Position numbers and translations under genes: made by a program
NCBI GenBank assembly: GCA_036346225.1
Contig: JARFIW010001186.1
Span: 1,375,501 to 1,439,500 of the forward strand
Origin: Platerodrilus igneus
Lineage: Eukaryota; Arthropoda; Insecta; Coleoptera; Lycidae
Length of the DNA stretch: 64,000 nt
Direction: 5' to 3'
The notes under the pieces: generated by a model
What the model saw: only the letters and a program-made list of their open reading frames with translations
Databases searched by the model: none
Told to the model about the DNA's origin: nothing
Part shown: in pieces, positions 34,095 through 45,729 of the stretch
Numbering within the stretch: the first letter of the stretch is position 1
Layout: each line of letters begins with the position of its first letter

Positions 34095-34121
34095 AGTTGA
34101 GCGATTTTTTTGTGGCCCTTC

Positions 34122-35280
34122 TACGCCTTCGTACATTTAAGAGTAAATTATTGTTTGTAAGCATTTTAAAAGTGAGAACTATTATTCCGCCAGTGATTGA
34201 GCTAGAGTGGGGGGAAACACAAATATATTCGTTTTCCTCCATAAAATATCTTAGACTGGTGGCGTCATTTATTAGAGAAAAAGTATTAAAAACATATTGA
34301 CTGAAATAGAATAGAAATTAGTAAATTCTGGTTGTGAATTTGGCACATTAACATTGAAGCTTTCAGTAAGAATATAAATATGGCCTTTTTTTTAAATAAT
34401 CAAATCGTGATTGGTTTTATTATTTTTTACTATCATATCAGATAAATAAAACTAAACTGAAACTTCTTTTGTGGCGCTTTGTAGATGTATAGTACGCTTA
34501 TATTTGTATCATCAAGACTTTCTGAGATTAAGTAGCTTTGATCTATTCGGTGTACTACTCTTTCGAAATCTAAATAATAAATTACAAACATCATTGGTAA
34601 TAATTGTATCATGCAACGTCAAAAATTAAAGCTAAAACATCTTGTATCGTTGCCATCGCAGTTGATCAAACAATAATTTCCATTACTGTAAGGGCAGACG
34701 ACCTAAAAAGCTTAAAATGGTGAAACAGTTGTATGCATAATGATATTTCTGTCTACCTGTGCGGGTATTGGGGTCGTTGTGCTTCTGTTGGGTAATTCTA
34801 AGCTACGCGATGCCGCCCTCAAAAGTGCTATTCTACTGAATTACTTTTATTAATCGTACTGGTTTGTTGCGAGAGTAAAAATTTGCTCTATTTAAATAAC
34901 AGTATAAAGACCAACTGAAAATCAAGATATTTTTAAAAATTTATATTGTAATTTTTAACCTAGAAATAAGGAGAGATTGCTAAAATGGTTATTAATTGCT
35001 TGGACAATGTGTAACGTGAAGAAACTTAACGATTTTGTTATGCATGATAAAATCACTTCGATAATCTGATTCATTAATAGTTAAAACATGCTACTGAATT
35101 ATTATTGAATAATTATGTGCTTCGTGTACGCATCTTTCCTGATTGGAGGTACAGCAACGACTGGTGGTCGTAGGTAGACCGCATGAAACGCTATATCACC
35201 TGACGGATGTTGTTTTTCAACCTAGGTTGTATCACCCTGTAGTGCAAATTGTAAGGATTTCCGATTTCATCTCGAATAAA
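34122..35280. other. mostly unrecognised; may hold the LTR of the minus-strand BEL element
   Basis: No coding. If the BEL 3' LTR starts near 35371 its body would extend into this region, but no duplicate LTR was found to fix its end. Confidence 0.3.
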
Positions 35281-35429
35281 CACTAAGTAAACTGTTGCTG
35301 ATAAATGAAGCTTGAAAATAAAAATAATGCTAAGAAAGTTGTCCTTGATACAAATCCGACATTCCGCCGGCCTTGAAAAGCTGAAGTCTTATTAACTGAA
35401 CATATACGGACGAGAGTCATGTTGAATAG

Positions 35430-36086
35430 TAATACGATAATGTCTATGATACACATAACTAGAGTAACATTAAGTTGGACTGAAGTTTCCGTAGGTAGAA
35501 TACAAAGTTTTTGAACAGCACGAGACCTGTGTAGAAGTGCGCACTGTTGCAATGCTAGCGATTCCGTCGCTCGATTCGTGTAAATTTAAAATTCGTCCCA
35601 TTCGTCAAAATAAAGGAGGAACGTTTTCATCTATAAGCTGATTGAGGCAAGCTTGTGAGTGGTTGACCAATTAGGAAATGTCCAGGTGTTAATGCGGCGG
35701 GATATAAACTTTTTGAGACAATTTAAAAATAAGTATGTGGTGAGGTCGATCACTAGTTCTAGGTGCACCGCCTTTGTTGTGAAGCAAATGAAAATGCTTA
35801 AATAAGCCTTTATGATTTTTCGATTACGAAGTTTTCCATCCTTAATATGGAATGGCCCAGCGTAATCTACACCCGTAACGTAAAATGGATGATTCTGAAC
35901 AACCCTATCAGCAGGCAAGTCGGTCATTTTACGGATTAATTTTGTGGGGTTTACCCGAAAACAAACAACGCATTCTCTTAAGATGCTTCGAATAGTACGT
36001 TTACCATCGAAAGGCCAAAATTTTTGACGTATGCTACTTAGAATAGTTTGAGGACTAGCGTGATGATGTTCGTTTAAAATAATCAA
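35430..36086 (-). pseudogene. BEL/Pao integrase with internal deletion, plus DUF5641
   Basis: Starts with the zinc-binding domain (NEHHHASPQTILSSIR ... ECVVCFR) and the first catalytic Asp in VTGVDYAGPFH. After TTKAVHLELVIDL the sequence jumps from LKKFISRR to a region near 35640-35700 which, one frame over, reads TPGHFLIGQPLTSLP, a motif that normally lies after the catalytic core. The segment carrying the second Asp and the Glu is therefore missing. DUF5641 follows at 35480-35640 (ENVPPL, MGRIL, SDGIA, ATVRTST, KLCILP). No integration activity possible. Confidence 0.8.
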
Positions 36087-36730
36087 GCGTGTTAGTGAAT
36101 GTTTTGCACTAATAATTAATTGATGCTTGTTGTCCGGAAGTATACTTGATTTTGACGGTCTGCCTCCAACTAGCAGAAAACCATGTGAATCGATAAAAGA
36201 CTATAAAGATTTTAATTTTAAAACCTTGGGTAACCGTTTTGATTGCTGCAAACAAGCGTTTTCCGAGAAGAAACATTCGGTTTGTGCTATCTTAATTAAA
36301 GTATTAATGTTTTATCAAATTCGTCGAGATTAAGTTCGCCCGTTGTTTTCGATAATTTTGATCAAATATTACAAAGGTTTCGATAAAATCAAAAGCACCA
36401 TGCGATTATTCGTTGAAGATGGTATAAACTAGAACACAGACCAAATATGTTTTGAGCGACTATCAAAGCCGTTTGTTGTTTATGTCTTTCGGTTGAATCC
36501 GTGTTGATTTCAACATTTCTTGGCCAATTATGACAAACATTTGTTTACCATGGAGGTCCGTTCCACCATAAAATGTTGGCGTTGAGAGATGAAGCATCAG
36601 TACCTCGAGATGCTACATCCGCAGGATTACTTGACGAAGGCACGTGACGCCATGAACCGTTTAAAGTTAAACTTTTGATTTTGGTCACCCGATTGGCGAT
36701 GAAAATTGTACTGTCCGTCCAAAAATAAGT

Positions 36731-37135
36731 TCAATTTATGTGCAAACAAATGGATTCTTGAACCTTATTGTAGAATTGAACAAGTAGCAGGGCTCCAAAG
36801 AACTCCAGATGGACTAATGTTATTGTTTTCAAAGGCGCTACTTGTGTTTTGGAACATAGTAAGAGTACTAGTATTTGATTGTTATCGTCTATAGATCTTA
36901 TGTATATACACGCGTAGGCTTTCTCTGAAGCGTCACAGAAACCGTGAATTTCGACGTATTTGTGGTTCGGTAGTAAAACCTGTCGTGGGACACGAATGTG
37001 ATTAATAGTAGCTAGGTGCCGTTTAAATTGTGACCATAGTGAAAGCACATGTTCTGGAGGCTTGTCATCCCATCCGGTATCTGTTTGCCATATTATTTCC
37101 ATACAAATTTTGACTTTTATAATGGCAGGGGACAA
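36731..37135 (-). pseudogene. BEL/Pao RNase H-like (peptidase A17 / DUF) domain
   Basis: Open for 134 codons. Motifs: KICMEIIWQTDTGWDD, WSQFKRHLATINHIRVPR, HGFCDASEKAYACIYIRS with the first catalytic Asp, then TQVAPLKTITLVHLEFFGALLL carrying the Glu. Digests the RNA of RNA/DNA hybrids. Follows the RT in a different frame. Confidence 0.85.
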
Positions 37136-37369
37136 TAGCCCGAGTGGATCAAATACGTTTGATATTAGAGAAAAAATGGTACAAAAATATATCGTTTTTT
37201 GCTTGCCACATAACTCCTAAGGTTTTGTGTAGGTCGTCTTCGCGGACATCGTATTCATCAGCGGTTGAAAAATCTTGTTTATCGAGAATTTCTGTCTTAT
37301 TGGAAACCCACTTGCGTAACTTGAATCCATAGAGGCAAGCAAGGTAGACAAATTATGTTTTAATTTCAC

Positions 37370-38085
37370 TGCGTCTTGTATCGTATTAGACGCGTTGAGT
37401 AAGTCGTCTATATAAAGTCGTTATAGATCACGTGATACGTTTCCGGATATGATTCTTTGTTTTGGTTTGCAACTTAATGTAAACTGCGTATTGCTAAATA
37501 GGATGCACATAATGTGCCGTAAGTAATGGTATTGAGCCGATAGTGCTGAATTTCTTCATCAGGACCATTTTGCCAAACAATACGTTGTAAATATCTTTGA
37601 CTTTCATTTACGTTAACCTGACGGTACATATTGGCAATATCACCCGTTAATATAAAGCTGTGTTTTCTGAATCGGATTAAAATATCGCAAAAGTCGTTTT
37701 GAATAGTTGGTCCGACCATTAACAAGTCGTTCAAAGAATTGCCGTTTGACGTTTTAAAAGAACTGCCGAAAACGACGCGTAACTTCGTAGTGAAACTTGA
37801 TTCCTTTGCTACTTCGTAATGAGGTAGGCAAGACACGTTTGATGTCGTGGGGGAGTTGATTTCATTAGATTTTATTTTCATCATATGTCCTAATTCTTCG
37901 CACTCCCTCATGAAATCTGTATAATTTAGTTTGAGCTCATAATTGTTTTTGAATTTGCGTTCCATTGCATAAAGTCGCTTGAGTGTGTTATCTAGAGAAT
38001 AACCTAGTGTGCTACATTTCACGCATCGGTAACGTATCTTGAAAATGCCCCGAGTGATCACGTTGAACGGTTTCGACGAGAACAT
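37370..38085 (-). pseudogene. BEL/Pao reverse transcriptase
   Basis: The open part (37474-38085) includes MERKFKNNYELKLNYTDF, SCLPHYEVAKESS, TTKLRVVFGSSFKTSNG, LNDLLMVGPTIQNDF, motif A TGDIANMYRQVNV with catalytic Asp intact, and LNTITYGTLCASYLA. Motif C is found just beyond the stop as YIDDLLNASNT at about 37393-37415, followed by thumb-region sequence up to 37140. Active-site residues are present but frames are split. Confidence 0.85.
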
Positions 38086-38300
38086 TTTTGCAATATTGTT
38101 GTTCTTGAGATGTATTCGCGGTTCTGTTTGTTTGAACCTCCTCGAGACTCATTGATTGACAAATTGCATACCATATGTTGACCACATGCTGTCGACATCG
38201 GTAATGGCCCAGAAAGTACCCAACCCAAGCGAGTTTCTTGGAGTGTTGGTAAACTTTCACCGAATTTATTTTACGAGACCCGAGAATATTGTAAAATATG

Positions 38301-38720
38301 CTAGCACCTAGGAGAATGTTTTTCAGTTATGCTAAATTGTGAATCCGCTAAAGCTATATCTGGTGGCACTTTTAAACTCTCATAATTAAAAGAGATAGCA
38401 AGTTTTCTGTTATTTTGTCCAGAATCAAAAATGTTAACAGTGAAACTATTGTGATATGATTTTATTGACGTGCTGGTTTTATAGTTGATAGTAGTTACTG
38501 ATGAGCCTACACTCACAATTGGTGCATTTGTACTGATTGTTGGTAGTTTTAACGCTTGATAACATTGTCGCGTGATAAAATTAGGTTAGCTACCGCTATG
38601 TAGAAGTACTCTGCATTCGAGCCACTTTCCAGAGGAATCCTTCATCAAAATGACAGCTGTCGATAACAAAATTTATGCTTCACGATTTGCGCAGTTATTA
38701 GCGGCTAACTGGGTTGTGGT
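38301..38720 (-). pseudogene. BEL/Pao aspartic protease (DUF1758) region
   Basis: Minus-strand frame 38301-38516 (SVGSSVTTINYKTSTSIKSY ... VPPDIALADSQF) fits the C-terminal part of the protease, ending before the RT; the active-site half just upstream (38520-38720) is broken. Confidence 0.6.
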
Positions 38721-38815
38721 TGATACTAAGGATTGATTTCGATTGATATGAATAGTTTTAATTTATTCATTTCCGTTAGACGAGCTTCTACCGGGAGAGA
38801 TTTTGGACTAGAACA

Positions 38816-39720
38816 TTAATATATTTTGTGTTCTTCGCAGCAAAATGGGCACTTTATTTTGTTGCCTTGAGTGGTAAAATCAGAAAATGATTTTTCGTAT
38901 GATTTCTTTGGAAAAGATTGTATTTCGGATGTTTTAAAGTTAGTTTTACCTATAAATTTATTTCTACCTCTGGGGAGAAAGTTAATTAAATCGTCCATTT
39001 TTATTTTGCGTTTTGCAAGATGTAGCATGTGATTCCCACTCTTTAGCAGTGGCGGAATCTAGTTTTTGTGAAATTAAATAGAACAATAAGGTATTCCAAC
39101 TTTCAACAGGTTCACCTAGACTTTTTAGTGAGCGAATATGTTTTTGAATGGAATCTGTTAATATCCCGAGGCTAGCATGCGTGTCTTTAGTGACAGCAGG
39201 TAATTCGAATAATGCACCGAAGTGATTTTTTATGATAACAGATTTATTTTGATGACGCGATTTGAGAAGCTCCCATGCGATTTCGTAATTTTCGTTTGTA
39301 ACCTCTATGAATTCAATTACTTCGCCGCCTCGCTCTTAACACAACTGAGAAGATCGAAAAATTTCCTAATGTTATATGTAGCGTGTTATCGTTATGTACT
39401 AATGAAGTAAACATGTCGCGGAATGATCCCCATTTGTCGTAATCACCAAAGAATTTAATTAATTCGAACACGGGAAATCTTATATTTGTTTTGATTCGAA
39501 ACATGTGTTCTGCGATCTGCATCGTTTTCGCGAGTACTAGCTCCTATTTCGCCTTTTACGTTATTAGTTAATTGATCGTTATTACATTTACTTATAAGAT
39601 CTTTTGTTTTTGAGGTAATTTGATAGAATCGATCTTCAAATTCTTGACGTTTGTTCGTATTGATTTCAGATTCGTTCAGATATTCTATTTTATTTTGAGT
39701 TTCGCTGATTTAGCAAAAAC
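38816..39720 (-). pseudogene. BEL/Pao Gag
   Basis: The DUF1759 core is read at 39313-39522: FPVFELIKFFGDYDKWGSF followed by RDMFTSLVHNDNTLH. A C-terminal piece with CPFCCEEH (38816-39028) is a zinc-knuckle-like end. An N-terminal part up to about 39720 is rich in Gln, Glu and Arg. Several stops. Confidence 0.8.
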
Positions 39721-40535
39721 TGCACCTGTGTGATTGCGCGTGTGCATGTTTTGGTTGTGGTATATATTACTAAAGTTATAGCAACCTGATTTTGAATTTG
39801 AAAAACGTTTTTTAAATAGAGAGATTGAATATAAGAAAATGCTTATCAGGATAATTTTTTAATCTCATCAACTATATTAAACATGACCCAATAAAAATAG
39901 TGATTTTATGTATTTAATTGTTAAATTTAGTAGCTCATGAAAAGAAATCACCCACCTCATGTCTTGACTATTTTTTCTATATTAATGATACTAAATAGAT
40001 GTTCAGTAATTGACGTGAGAGAATTAGTAAAATCCCTAAAAATTTACTTTTAATAAAGTATTGCATATTCATATTCAGTATTTAAAATATTACTTCTGCT
40101 CGATTGTAGTATTATATTATTCATTTATAGCTGAAAAAGAATATCATATTATCTACTACCCAACACGCGTTATCAATTATAATAGTCAATTGTTAAATTC
40201 CTTTGTGGATTTTGAAATAATAGTAAAATTCTGTTTTGTGTGAAACCAGTCAAACTGGAAGTTAGTGCATAAGCTCCGGGAGACGTTATTCAATAGTGCT
40301 TGATTTGTGTCGAGGTCTTCGCTTTGTATATATGTAAATTTATTTAAGTATTGTATTAAAGTTACAATGCTCATCATTAACTAATTTAACCATATACAGT
40401 AATTGGCATCCCTGTTTATAAATTCCGATACTGTTTCGTAAATCCTTACATTTATGATTTTGAGAAAGCTAATTATAATCGATTTTAACATCTATTGAGT
40501 TCTGTTACCGGCTCACTCCAAATTCTGATGTAAAG
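39721..40535. other. unrecognised AT-rich DNA
   Basis: Should contain the 5' LTR of BEL element 2 if it were complete; no LTR-like pair is seen. Confidence 0.3.
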
Positions 40536-40850
40536 TTGTTTACAAGATTTAATAATACATACTTACAAAAGGTTTGGTGTATGCACGCCTCGGCGCCTTC
40601 CTCAAGAATTGAGTTCAGATTTGTATGCGAAATATTTACGATGGAAGTATATTTGCATTCAATTTCCGCACATGCCAAAAACGAATGTACGATAGTTCGA
40701 CAAAGAAATGATTTCGGTGAATGGAAGCATTATCGTTACAGTGATAATATTTCTGGCGTCCACCATGCGTTTGACGCTTACAGTAAAAATTTAGCGCTAA
40801 TCTGTCAGATGGGTTATATTTCACATAAAATCATTTTGATTGATGTGTAA
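40536..40850 (+). CDS. hypothetical 104-residue ORF
   Basis: Not recognised. The frame has balanced composition for this AT-rich region (HASAPSSRIEFRFVCEIF, later FGEWKHYRYSDNISGVHHAF), with Trp, His and Cys well represented. No signal peptide, membrane segment or domain seen. A start at ATG 40575 would be as good. Adjacent promoters or splice sites were not identified. Could be a transposon fragment or chance. Confidence 0.25.
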   Translation: MFTRFNNTYLQKVWCMHASAPSSRIEFRFVCEIFTMEVYLHSISAHAKNECTIVRQRNDFGEWKHYRYSDNISGVHHAFDAYSKNLALICQMGYISHKIILIDV

Positions 40851-41039
40851 ATATTGATGAAAAATAACTGAACTTTTTTTACGTGGAAAAAACGCTAAAA
40901 ACTAAGGAATAGTTGCATAGATACATATATCGAATCTGCTGTCTCACAGCATAATTTGTAGGGAAATTTCTCTCTTTAAAACTGCTTATATGAGCATGGA
41001 AGATGCTGAACGCTGTCATTTACCGTAAGTACTCTAGAA

Positions 41040-41650
41040 ATGGTTAATAAAGTCTATGATTTTATAAATAGCGTTCATCGATTGAAAGTGGTGAAATAGC
41101 TACTGAAACCTACACCTCAACCGAATGGATAGTCAATATTCTGCAAAAATATTTAAATATGAAAAATTTATTCTCAAGAAGGGCACCGTGTTTAAGAAGG
41201 CAAAAACCGTTGTTTCGCAATTAACGTTATGGTCACAATGTTTTGGATTCCAAAGACATCATTTTAATCGACTACTTAGAAACGAGAAGAACGATAACTA
41301 ACCAATACTGTGCTGATTTCAAGATATGTTTTAATGCGAAACTGAAGAAAAACGACCCCATTTGTACAAAAAATGGCGATAACGTGCCCTTTTAATCGTC
41401 CCCTGTTACAACCAATAAATTAGTCGACCAGCTAGGGGGTCCTTTATCCAACAGGTTCTACCGATTTCGTTGCTACCGACTTTTATACGGTTCTCGTACT
41501 TAGAAACAGAGACTCGATAGCAAGAACTGATATCAAATGAAGAGGACAAACAAATGTCTATTTTGAAGAGCTTTTTAAAAGACGACTTTGTGGATGGTTT
41601 GAAATTCGCTCTGCTAAATGTGTGGAATTGCAATTAGATCATTGTTAAAA
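41040..41650 (+). pseudogene. mariner (DD34D type) transposase relic
   Basis: In shifting frames the plus strand reads MVNKVYDFINSVHR, then STEWIVNILQKYLNMKNLF with SRRAPCL (HTH and linker), then CFGFQRHH / SKDIILIDYLETRRTITNQY around the first catalytic Asp region, DPICTKNGDNVPF, and a C-terminal SNEEDKQMSIL and AKCVELQLDHC. This order is that of classical mariner transposases such as Mos1. Many shifts and stops; the catalytic DNAPAH block is damaged or deleted. No inverted repeats found. Confidence 0.75.
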
Positions 41651-42177
41651 ATAATATAAATTCTTTTACCGTAAGATAAGTTTTTCACTGAAAAGTCTAT
41701 TTTCCGTCAAACAATCTTCATACCTTAGGCACAAGGAATGCATATTAAAAGAGAATTTTAGAATATTGACATCTTCACCGATCGCCTGCAGAAAAACTTC
41801 TATTAGAGATATCAGACTACCAAAAATTTAGCTAAATATTTCCTAGCAAGCAAGGCTTTGAGATTGCTAGCATCCCTCCACAAGTCAGTTGCTTCTTCGT
41901 ACATCTTAAATATACCATCATCACATATGTTATTGCATTATAACTAAGGCGTTTATATTTCCCCAGGACACATGATAAAAAAACACTTATAAATATATAA
42001 AGTTTATAAAATGAGGTATCCCTTTATTCAGTATTGTACCACGAGTATTTTGCAGAACGTTTTGTTGCAGTTAACACTTCCTTATTACTTTCTATTTCTC
42101 GCATATTAAATACACAAGTTATTACAGCATTTACTGTGCTTATATCCAGTTTGACGGCACTAAAACTTGATTTTTGT
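41651..42177. other. unrecognised DNA
   Basis: Nothing supported. Confidence 0.3.
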
Positions 42178-42300
42178 GTCGTATAGCTTACAAAACCGGG
42201 ACAAATGACTGTCCCGAAAGTAATTGTCGGGGCACCAGGACAACAATGTTACGACCGGGATCAATCCCAAAAAACTGGGACGTATGGACACCCGATTAAA
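42178..42300 (-). repeat. hAT-type MITE fragment (CCCGG/ACGTATGG family)
   Basis: Minus strand begins GGGTGTCCATACGTCCCAG near 42299, followed by TGATCCCGGTCG and ending in TGTCCCGGTTTTG. The GTGTCCATACGTCCC end and internal CCCGG/TCCCGG blocks are characteristic of hAT-derived MITEs. One end only. Confidence 0.5.
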
Positions 42301-44504
42301 CATAAAAGTCTTTCCATAACTAGAAACACTATATTGTAAAAAGTTTCTATATCTTGAAAGAACGGCGTTGACTTAACAGAAAGTTATTCGAATTATACTT
42401 ATTTCTATTCTTAAACATAAAACAGCAAGTGGAAATTTATACTAAGCTGATAAAATTCAAATCGAAGTTTTCTTTTACCGTAGTCTTATCAGTGAAACAA
42501 ACTAGGCTTGTTTAACGATAACAAATTACTTTGCGGTAGATAGGAAAATTGCTTCAGGAACTACTACTATAATAAACGCTTATCAGGTGTTGATTAAGAG
42601 TCTATAATGGATCTTATATTGCAAGATAACAAGCTAAATCTTATGGGCAAACATAGATGCTATCGTTCCATAGCAGCACCGACTGCGGGTGGAGACTTCA
42701 AAAAGACTTTTGTAATCAACGTTGTAATATAATCCTTGTTTGAGATGAAAAGTAAATAAGAATTATAATAATAGGTTATACACAACTTCTTTAATTATGT
42801 CATTTTCTACAATGACGGAACTGCTGTATAGAGGAAGGAAGCTATGCGTGGGAGAGGAGGTCTGCTAGAAAGGGTCTTAGAGAACGAGCGAAAGCAATAG
42901 GAATTTTTTTGCGTGAAGTAATAAAACAGCAGAAACTAAAATGCTGAAGCTTGAATTTCATGATAGTTCAATAACCATTCGTAATTAATTACATTATTTA
43001 CATTTTAACATTAAAACATATTAAATTTTTATGTATATACTCGTGGTATTCGACCGCTTCTAACTGAATAAAAAAGTGTACACATATATTGATATGCCAA
43101 TGGCCGCACGTTGGAGCGCCGCTAAATTAGTAATGTAACAACGCCTAGTGTTGAGTGTCGCTAATAAGCGCTGTGATACAGGTACCGCAAGTTGTAGAAT
43201 TTGTAATTACCGACTTACCTTCCTTTCTAACTTTACTTTGCCTGAATAGCGCAACGAAAGTAATGGAATATACAAAATGAAATCAAACACAGCATTATCA
43301 TAAAGCATCTATATAGTCCAAATATTTTCTCTCATACAGAAGGATATAGAACATTGACTGCATAGTTTCTTTCTCACTTAAAATTATTCTTAAAAAGTAC
43401 TTATTTACTTAATTATCAAAATGTTCCTCACCTTATCTAGGTTAAAAATTTACGGAACTCTAATCTCTTCTCTTGTGGACAATTTACCTGGCTTTTATTT
43501 CCATGCTTGTAAGGTTTGTTTGGCCAAAAAGATCCTTGACAGATAGTCTATTTAGAAAAATCGGAGTGTTTTGAACTCCGACCACAAATTTTCTGGTAAA
43601 TATTTTTACAAAAAAAAATAAATGATTAAGACTTATTCCACCTTAAATTAAAACGACAAATAACTCAAATATCGGTTACAAACAAAAAATCTAAACTTTT
43701 ATGCTTATGGTTATATGTTAAAAGAGCGCTCATCCAAATCTTCCTTTCTGGTTTTATTTTAAATTGAGGTCAAAATCCAAAATAAGCTTACAAGATTTTC
43801 CATATTATGTAAATTTTCATTTAGAAACATCAGTTACCAAAGTGCATCCTCGGTTTACTTATCTAATTAAATTTTAAAGAGGCTTTTTATCTTGAAGAAT
43901 TTTCCATTTTCATTGTATATTACAAAATCAAATAACTGCATTTAACAACTTTCATATTTATGTAGGGTTGCGTTTTAAGAATTATTTCTTTATTCACTGC
44001 TACATCGTCAATATTAAACACTGTATGCATACTGCATACTTTAAAACAACTATTCGCGAATTAATTAAATCAAATAACTGAATCGAATGAATGGCATCGA
44101 GTCCATTCATTGAATGCCTCTATTGTCGATTGCTTCCGCCTATATATAGTTTTATTTTGACTACGTCACTCTATTTCGATTGTACGGGATTCCAATGGAA
44201 GATTTACACGCCTACTTGACGCAAGATTTTTGGGAATAACTTTGTTTATTAACTCATTAGTCTCAAATGACGTCCTATAACACAACGAGGATAATTTGGC
44301 GTCGTCCACCATTCTTTAGTAATGCGAAAGATAATAAATAATTCTTATCAATTTTACAACATTTTTATTATTTGTGAGGCTTCTTAAAATAAACGTTTAT
44401 TTATTAGCTAGGTATTTATGTATAGTTCTAACCATAGATGACACATTTTCTCTGTCTTTCTCGAAACTTCAAAAACATGTTTTATTTAAAATGTTATAGG
44501 GATA
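42301..44504. other. 2.2 kb without recognised features
   Basis: No coding or repeat end. 43090-43230 is relatively GC-rich but not assigned. Confidence 0.3.
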
Positions 44505-44965
44505 TTTTACACAGGGGTAAATATTTATTACATAAATAACCAATGCTTTTAATTGCTTTACAAACAAGTTTTGCATTGTTAAAAGAAAATATTCGCTTTT
44601 ACGGTAACCAAAACATATTTTTAATGCATATTTTTATAACAAACGAATGGCTCGGTACTTATAATGCTTGAAAATGATGGATTTGCATCAGGTATAAGGT
44701 AAATATCTTTTAAAGATTGAAATTCGTTTTACAGTATTTCTTAACGATTAATTATTTTTACATATACGGCTTAAATTTGTACACACGGGGTGATCATTCG
44801 TTACATAAATAATCAACGTTTTTAATTGCTTTCAAATGCAAACAAAAAGTGTTTTTAATACACAAAATTATTTATTTTTATGCGCGAAAAGTGCATTTTT
44901 ATTACAAATAAATGGCTTTGTAGTTATCTTAGAGCGATTATCTACCAGCACGGAATTGTGTTTTC
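44505..44965 (+). repeat. diverged tandem duplication of about 274 bp
   Basis: ACAC-GGGGT, TTACATAAATAA, TTTTTAATTGCTTT and ATTTTTAT-ACAAA-AATGGCT occur in the same order in 44509-44690 and 44783-44960. About 80% similar by eye. Confidence 0.65.
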
Positions 44966-45108
44966 GCTCTTGTACATTAATGGCTATGTATTTACAATAC
45001 GCTTATATTATACAGGGTGGAACAATGTATCTTAGGAAATTTCTATTTTTTCGATTTCTTTTGCTTGTGGTGGGTTTTATTTGTGGGCTTTGGTTTTCAA
45101 TGACCTCC

Positions 45109-45112
<4 letters not shown>

Positions 45113-45147
<35 letters not shown>
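45113..45147. repeat. (AT)n microsatellite
   Basis: 35 bp of AT, followed by ATATTACTGTGATATT, a variant of the TTGCTGTGA junction. Confidence 0.95.
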
Positions 45148-45150
<3 letters not shown>

Positions 45151-45153
<3 letters not shown>

Positions 45154-45729
45154 CTGTGATATTTGGGGAGTTATGCATACATTTTTGCAATTTACTTCGT
45201 GATTCGGCATGTGAAAATATAAATAAAAAATTTTGAAACGCTTTTGAAAACATTAGATTAGAAATTAAGAATTCTACGGTAATATTTCAAGAAGCTAAAA
45301 TGTAATTTTGTATAATCATTTAGCTTGTGGTATAATATAAACATTCCGTGGGTAAGACACCATTTAGAAGATCATAAACATAATTTAATAATCGTATTTA
45401 AGTATAGGAATATTTTCCAAAAGCGTTTAGAACGTGTAGGAGAAGAAGCGAGCATCTAAGTTTCATAGCATAAACATATTTAACCGTTGTAGGTAGCAAG
45501 AGTAAATAATAGGGATGGATATTATTCAAAAGCTTTTTAATATGATTTAAAACCGTTTAGTTTACAAGCAAAGTGGCAGTCATATTATATTTACGAGAAG
45601 TTGTTAAACATGTTTTGAAGAAATTTTCCGAGTATAATTAATTTGTAAACGAATGTAAACCGTCGCAATTTTCTTGGATTTTGTCAAGAAGGATAGATTA
45701 AAACGTTGAACAAATAACAGAAATTCTAG
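45151..45729. other. unrecognised DNA after the (AT)n junction
   Basis: No gene. TACTGTGATATTTGGGG at the start may belong to the junction repeat. Confidence 0.3.

Larger units (their letters stand above)
32627..34120. mobile_element. inverted-repeat DNA transposon with palindromic subterminal arrays
   Basis: Ends are AAGGGCCACAAAAAAAT at 32627 and its reverse complement at 34120, followed inward by GCTC-ACTTATTTT. Next come subterminal arrays of about 30-bp units containing TTTCGACTTCGATGTCGAAA-type imperfect palindromes: about five or six on the left (32665-32829), four on the right (33958-34094), in mirrored orientation. The interior holds a relic of a mariner-type transposase C-terminus on the minus strand and a block ending in the GTTCCGT...TACGGAAC motif. 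Target duplication not clear. Confidence 0.75.
35281..39720 (-). mobile_element. BEL/Pao LTR retrotransposon 2, internally deleted
   Basis: On the minus strand the order gag, protease, RT, RNase H-like domain, integrase and the C-terminal DUF5641 domain is complete, but frames are broken and the integrase core is internally deleted. A probable 3' LTR begins after a GGCCGGCGGA tract near 35371 (minus-strand TGTCGGATTTG). It differs clearly from the 12.5-17.2 kb element (for example YIDD rather than YMDD), so it is a separate family. Confidence 0.85.

Noticed and set aside
36127..37332. Plus-strand frames at 36127-36333, 36706-36894 and 37144-37332
   Set aside because: Antisense shadows of the minus-strand BEL/Pao pol gene.
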